NCBI RefSeq assembly: GCF_014207855.1
Contig: NZ_JACHKZ010000002.1
Location: 62,001 to 126,000 of the forward strand
DNA from: Comamonas odontotermitis
Lineage (GTDB): Bacteria; Pseudomonadota; Gammaproteobacteria; Burkholderiales; Burkholderiaceae_C
Direction: 5' to 3'
DNA: 64,000 nucleotides
The position numbers and the translations under genes were made by a program. Below the pieces are notes generated by a model, which did no database searches, was not told the origin of the DNA, and saw nothing but the letters and a program-made list of their open reading frames with translations. The first letter of the stretch is position 1; each line of letters begins with the position of its first letter. This document shows positions 61,221 through 64,000 of this stretch, in pieces.

Positions 61221-62759
61221 ATGAGTCTCGCCGTGGTGCACAGCCGTGCACTGGTGGGTTTGACCGCCCACCCTGTCTCTGTCGAAGTGCATCTGGCCAA
61301 TGGCCTGCCCAGCTTCACGCTGGTGGGCCTGGCAGACGTGGAAGTGAAGGAAGCCCGCGAGCGCGTGCGCTCGGCCCTGCAGAACAGTGGGCTGGAGTTT
61401 CCCCATAACAAGCGCATCACGGTCAACCTCGCCCCCGCCGATCTGCCCAAGGAATCGGGGCGGTTCGATCTGGCGATTGCCGTCGGCATCCTCGCAGCCA
61501 CAGGCGTGATCGATGCCAGCCAGCTCGCACATTACGAATTTGCTGGCGAGCTGTCGCTGTCAGGCGCGCTGCGCCCGGTGCGCGGAGCTCTTGCCGCCAG
61601 CATGGACCTGCACCAGCGTGGCCAGCAGGTGCGCCAGGTGCTGCCGCCGGGCAGCGCCGAAGAAGCCGCCCTGGTACCTGACGCCGAGGTCTACCGCGCT
61701 GAACACCTGCTCGATGTGGTGCAGCACTTTGCCCCCGCTGGCGCCAGCACGGAAGACGCCGCACGCAGCCAGTGGAGCCGGGTGCCCCCGCAGACCCAGC
61801 GGCCCGATGAAGATGGCTTGGACATGCGCGACGTCAAAGGCCAGGCGGCCTGCAAGCGCGCCCTAGAGATTGCAGCAAGCGGTGGACACAATGTGCTGAT
61901 GCTCGGGTCTCCCGGCGCGGGCAAATCCATGCTGGCCCAGCGCTTTGCCGGACTGCTGCCACCGCTGCAGGTGGCCCAAGCCCTGGAAAACGCTGCCCTG
62001 CACAGCCTGGTGGGCCGTTTTGATGCACGCCATTGGGGCCAGCGCACCACACTGGCGCCGCACCACACCGCCAGCGCCGTGGCCCTGGTGGGCGGAGGCA
62101 GCCCGCCCAAGCCCGGCGCCATCTCACTCGCGCACCACGGCATCCTGTTCCTGGACGAGTTTCCGGAGTTTCCGCGCGCCGCGCTCGAAGCGCTGCGCGA
62201 GCCGCTGGAGACGGGCCACATCACCATTGCCCGTGCTGCACAGCAGGCCAGCTTTCCCGCCCGGTTCACGCTGATTGCCGCGATGAACCCCTGCCCCTGC
62301 GGTTTTCGCGGCTCACGCCAGCGCGCCTGCCGCTGCACGCCCGATCAGGTCAGCCGCTACCAATCCCGCATCAGCGGCCCTCTGCTTGACCGCATTGACC
62401 TGCATATCGAGGTGACCCCGCTGCCAGCGGACGAGCTGCTGACAGCCCCGCCCGGTGAGCCCTCGGCCACTATCCGCGAGCGGGTGGCCGCTGCCCGCGC
62501 CATGGCGCTTGCGCGGCAGGGCACGCCCAACCAGCAACTGCAGGGCCAGGCGCTCGATACACACGCCCAGGCCGAACCCGCCGCACTGCAACTGCTGCAG
62601 AACGCGGCAGCCAAGCTTGGCTGGTCGGCACGCGGCGTGCACCGCGCGCTGCGCGTGGCCCGCTCGATTGCCGACCTGGCGCAATCCAAGGCGGTCACTC
62701 CTGCCCATGTGGCCGAAGCCATTCAGTACCGGCGCGCCCTGCTCGGCGCGGCCGGATGA
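61221..62759 (+). CDS. comM: YifB/ComM-family Mg-chelatase-like AAA+ ATPase
   Basis: ATPase of 512 residues related to ComM, a branch-migration helicase needed for natural transformation in several bacteria. The N-terminal Lon-like domain begins MSLAVVHSRALVGLTAHPV, with HLANGLPSFTLVGLADVEVKEA. The AAA+ core has Walker A GSPGAGKSM and Walker B ILFLDEFPEF, and a cysteine-rich NPCPCGFRG ... RACRCTPDQ zinc-like insert. ATG 61221 has AAGGAT upstream. An NtrC-type box for the neighbouring operon overlaps its leader. Confidence 0.92.
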   Translation: MSLAVVHSRALVGLTAHPVSVEVHLANGLPSFTLVGLADVEVKEARERVRSALQNSGLEFPHNKRITVNLAPADLPKESGRFDLAIAVGILAATGVIDASQLAHYEFAGELSLSGALRPVRGALAASMDLHQRGQQVRQVLPPGSAEEAALVPDAEVYRAEHLLDVVQHFAPAGASTEDAARSQWSRVPPQTQRPDEDGLDMRDVKGQAACKRALEIAASGGHNVLMLGSPGAGKSMLAQRFAGLLPPLQVAQALENAALHSLVGRFDARHWGQRTTLAPHHTASAVALVGGGSPPKPGAISLAHHGILFLDEFPEFPRAALEALREPLETGHITIARAAQQASFPARFTLIAAMNPCPCGFRGSRQRACRCTPDQVSRYQSRISGPLLDRIDLHIEVTPLPADELLTAPPGEPSATIRERVAAARAMALARQGTPNQQLQGQALDTHAQAEPAALQLLQNAAAKLGWSARGVHRALRVARSIADLAQSKAVTPAHVAEAIQYRRALLGAAG

Positions 62760-62836
62760 CGGCGCCACAGAATAGGAGCGGCAGGCGAGAGAGCTGAGCG
62801 AAGCCCGGCGCACCGCATCAGGGTGCGCTGGCGCAG

Positions 62837-64000
62837 TTACAACCCCAGCTTCTGCGCGACGTAATCCGCGTCCTTGTCACCCCGCCCCGACAGGTTGACG
62901 AGAATGTTGACATCCTTGCCCAGCGTGGGTGCGACGCGCATGGCCCAGGCCACCGCGTGGGAGCTTTCCAGTGCAGGAATGATGCCTTCGACGCGCGAGA
63001 GCGTCATGAAGGCATTGAGGCACGCCTGGTCATCCACCGCCTGGTAGTCGACACGGCCGATGTCCTTGAGGTAGCTGTGCTGCGGCCCCACGCCCGGGTA
63101 ATCCAGCCCCGAGGCAATGCTGTGCACGGCGGCAGGCGAGCCGTCGGCATTCTCCAGCACATAGCACTTCATGCCATGGATCTCGCCGGGCTTGCCCACC
63201 GACAGGGTGGCAGCATGCTTGCCGGGCTTGTCCACACCTTCGCCGGCGGGCTCCACACCGACAAGCTTCACGCCCACATCATTGAGGAACGCCGTGAAGA
63301 TGCCCATGGCGTTGGAGCCACCGCCCACGCAGGCTGTCACGTAGTCAGGTAGCCTGCCGTGCCTCGCCTGAAACTGCTCGCGCGCCTCGCGGCCGACAAT
63401 CGACTGGAAATCGCGCACCATCTTGGGAAAGGGGTGCGGGCCGACGACCGAGCCAATCGCATACAGAAAGTTGGTCGGGTCTTTCAGATACTCTTCAAAC
63501 GCGCTGTCCACCGCGTCCTTCAAGGTGGCCTGCCCGCGCGTCACCGCCACCAGCTTGCAGCCCAGAATGCGCATCTTGGTGACGTTGGGGTGTTCTTTTT
63601 CGATATCGACCTGGCCCATGTGGATTTCGCATGGAATGCCGACCAGCGCACAGGCCGTGGCCAGCGCCACACCATGCTGGCCCGCGCCGGTTTCGGCAAT
63701 CACCTTGGTCTTGCCCATGAACTTGGCCAGCAGCGCCTCGCCCAGGCAATGGTTGATCTTGTGGGCGCCGGTGTGGTTGAGGTCTTCGCGCTTCAAGTGA
63801 ATCTGCGCGCCGCCCAGCTGCTCGGACAGGCGCCGGGCGTGGAAGATGGGGCTGGGCCGACCCACGTAATCCTGAAACAGGTGCTGCAGCTCATCCTGAA
63901 AATCCTGGCGCTGCACGATCTGGTCGTAGGCCTGGGAGATATCGTCCATCGCCTGCTTCAGATGCGGCGGCACCAGCTGGCCGCCGTAGTCGCCAAAAAA
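62837..64000 (-). CDS. trpB: Tryptophan synthase beta chain (partial, stand-alone type)
   Basis: PLP enzyme joining indole and serine. The gene runs off the right edge: codons are in frame from base 64000 ([19 protein letters not shown]), so the start lies outside and 387 residues are visible. The PLP lysine is in [16 protein letters not shown] and the catalytic glutamate in [11 protein letters not shown]; the phosphate loop is [10 protein letters not shown]. The region [14 protein letters not shown] and the GGQLVPPHL start differ from classical TrpB1. No trpA follows: the next gene is convergent comM, so this is probably a stand-alone TrpB. Confidence 0.9.
   Translation of the reverse strand, partial: FFGDYGGQLVPPHLKQAMDDISQAYDQIVQRQDFQDELQHLFQDYVGRPSPIFHARRLSEQLGGAQIHLKREDLNHTGAHKINHCLGEALLAKFMGKTKVIAETGAGQHGVALATACALVGIPCEIHMGQVDIEKEHPNVTKMRILGCKLVAVTRGQATLKDAVDSAFEEYLKDPTNFLYAIGSVVGPHPFPKMVRDFQSIVGREAREQFQARHGRLPDYVTACVGGGSNAMGIFTAFLNDVGVKLVGVEPAGEGVDKPGKHAATLSVGKPGEIHGMKCYVLENADGSPAAVHSIASGLDYPGVGPQHSYLKDIGRVDYQAVDDQACLNAFMTLSRVEGIIPALESSHAVAWAMRVAPTLGKDVNILVNLSGRGDKDADYVAQKLGL

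Overview
The window is high-GC, densely packed chromosomal DNA. Gene content (standalone PdxY, AmpG-type permease, YifB/ComM, ProQ, Pls/PosA-type synthetase, glcEF, porin-glnK-amtB) and a short interspersed palindromic repeat fit a betaproteobacterium of the order Burkholderiales, most likely family Comamonadaceae (Comamonas/Acidovorax/Delftia-like). That placement is inferred from gene content and style, not from a marker gene. No rRNA, tRNA, CRISPR array, prophage or complete insertion sequence was seen.

Layout. 1-3363: end of an AmpG-like permease, then a two-component regulator/sensor pair. 3360-9523: a ribose operon on the minus strand (rbsB-A-C-R-K-D) with a perfect LacI-family operator upstream. 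9674-13872: MFS exporter and divergent LysR regulator, nitronate monooxygenase, pyridoxal kinase. 13898-16884: O-antigen ligase, glycosyltransferase, zinc-finger protein and a small membrane protein. 17132-22774: MarC, a translationally coupled glycosylase-protease-FHA unit, aldo/keto reductase, PhyH dioxygenase. 22778-28578: RadA, GST, two solute-binding proteins and an unknown membrane protein. 28639-33323: a phosphopantetheinyl transferase overlapping a membrane-bound Pls/PosA-family peptide synthetase. 33649-39311: alanine racemase, LplT, DMT transporter, glutathione peroxidase, a 37-residue membrane protein and ProQ.

39494-51848 is the most unusual region. A haem-oxygenase-like di-iron protein, an aldehyde dehydrogenase, a GlcG/HbpS protein, an iron-sulfur flavin reductase and an SDR run leftward. 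Two ferredoxins flanking an unknown 106-residue protein, a TauE/SafE permease and an ornithine cyclodeaminase homologue run rightward. A GntR/FCD regulator, a 75-residue protein, an unknown permease and a gamma-glutamyltransferase follow. A common operator-like element (about TTGTATACAGTATAC) lies at the three main promoters, so I read this as one uncharacterised, coordinately controlled catabolic or oxygenase system.

51902-64000: GlcF and GlcE without an adjacent GlcD, an SMP-30 lactonase, an Lrp regulator divergent from a three-domain cysteine desulfurase/metallo-beta-lactamase/rhodanese fusion, a porin-glnK-amtB nitrogen operon with a sigma-54 promoter and distal NtrC-type box, ComM/YifB, and a partial stand-alone trpB. 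The best leads are the di-iron regulon, the sulfur fusion enzyme with its Lrp partner, and the Pls-type synthetase with its own PPTase.
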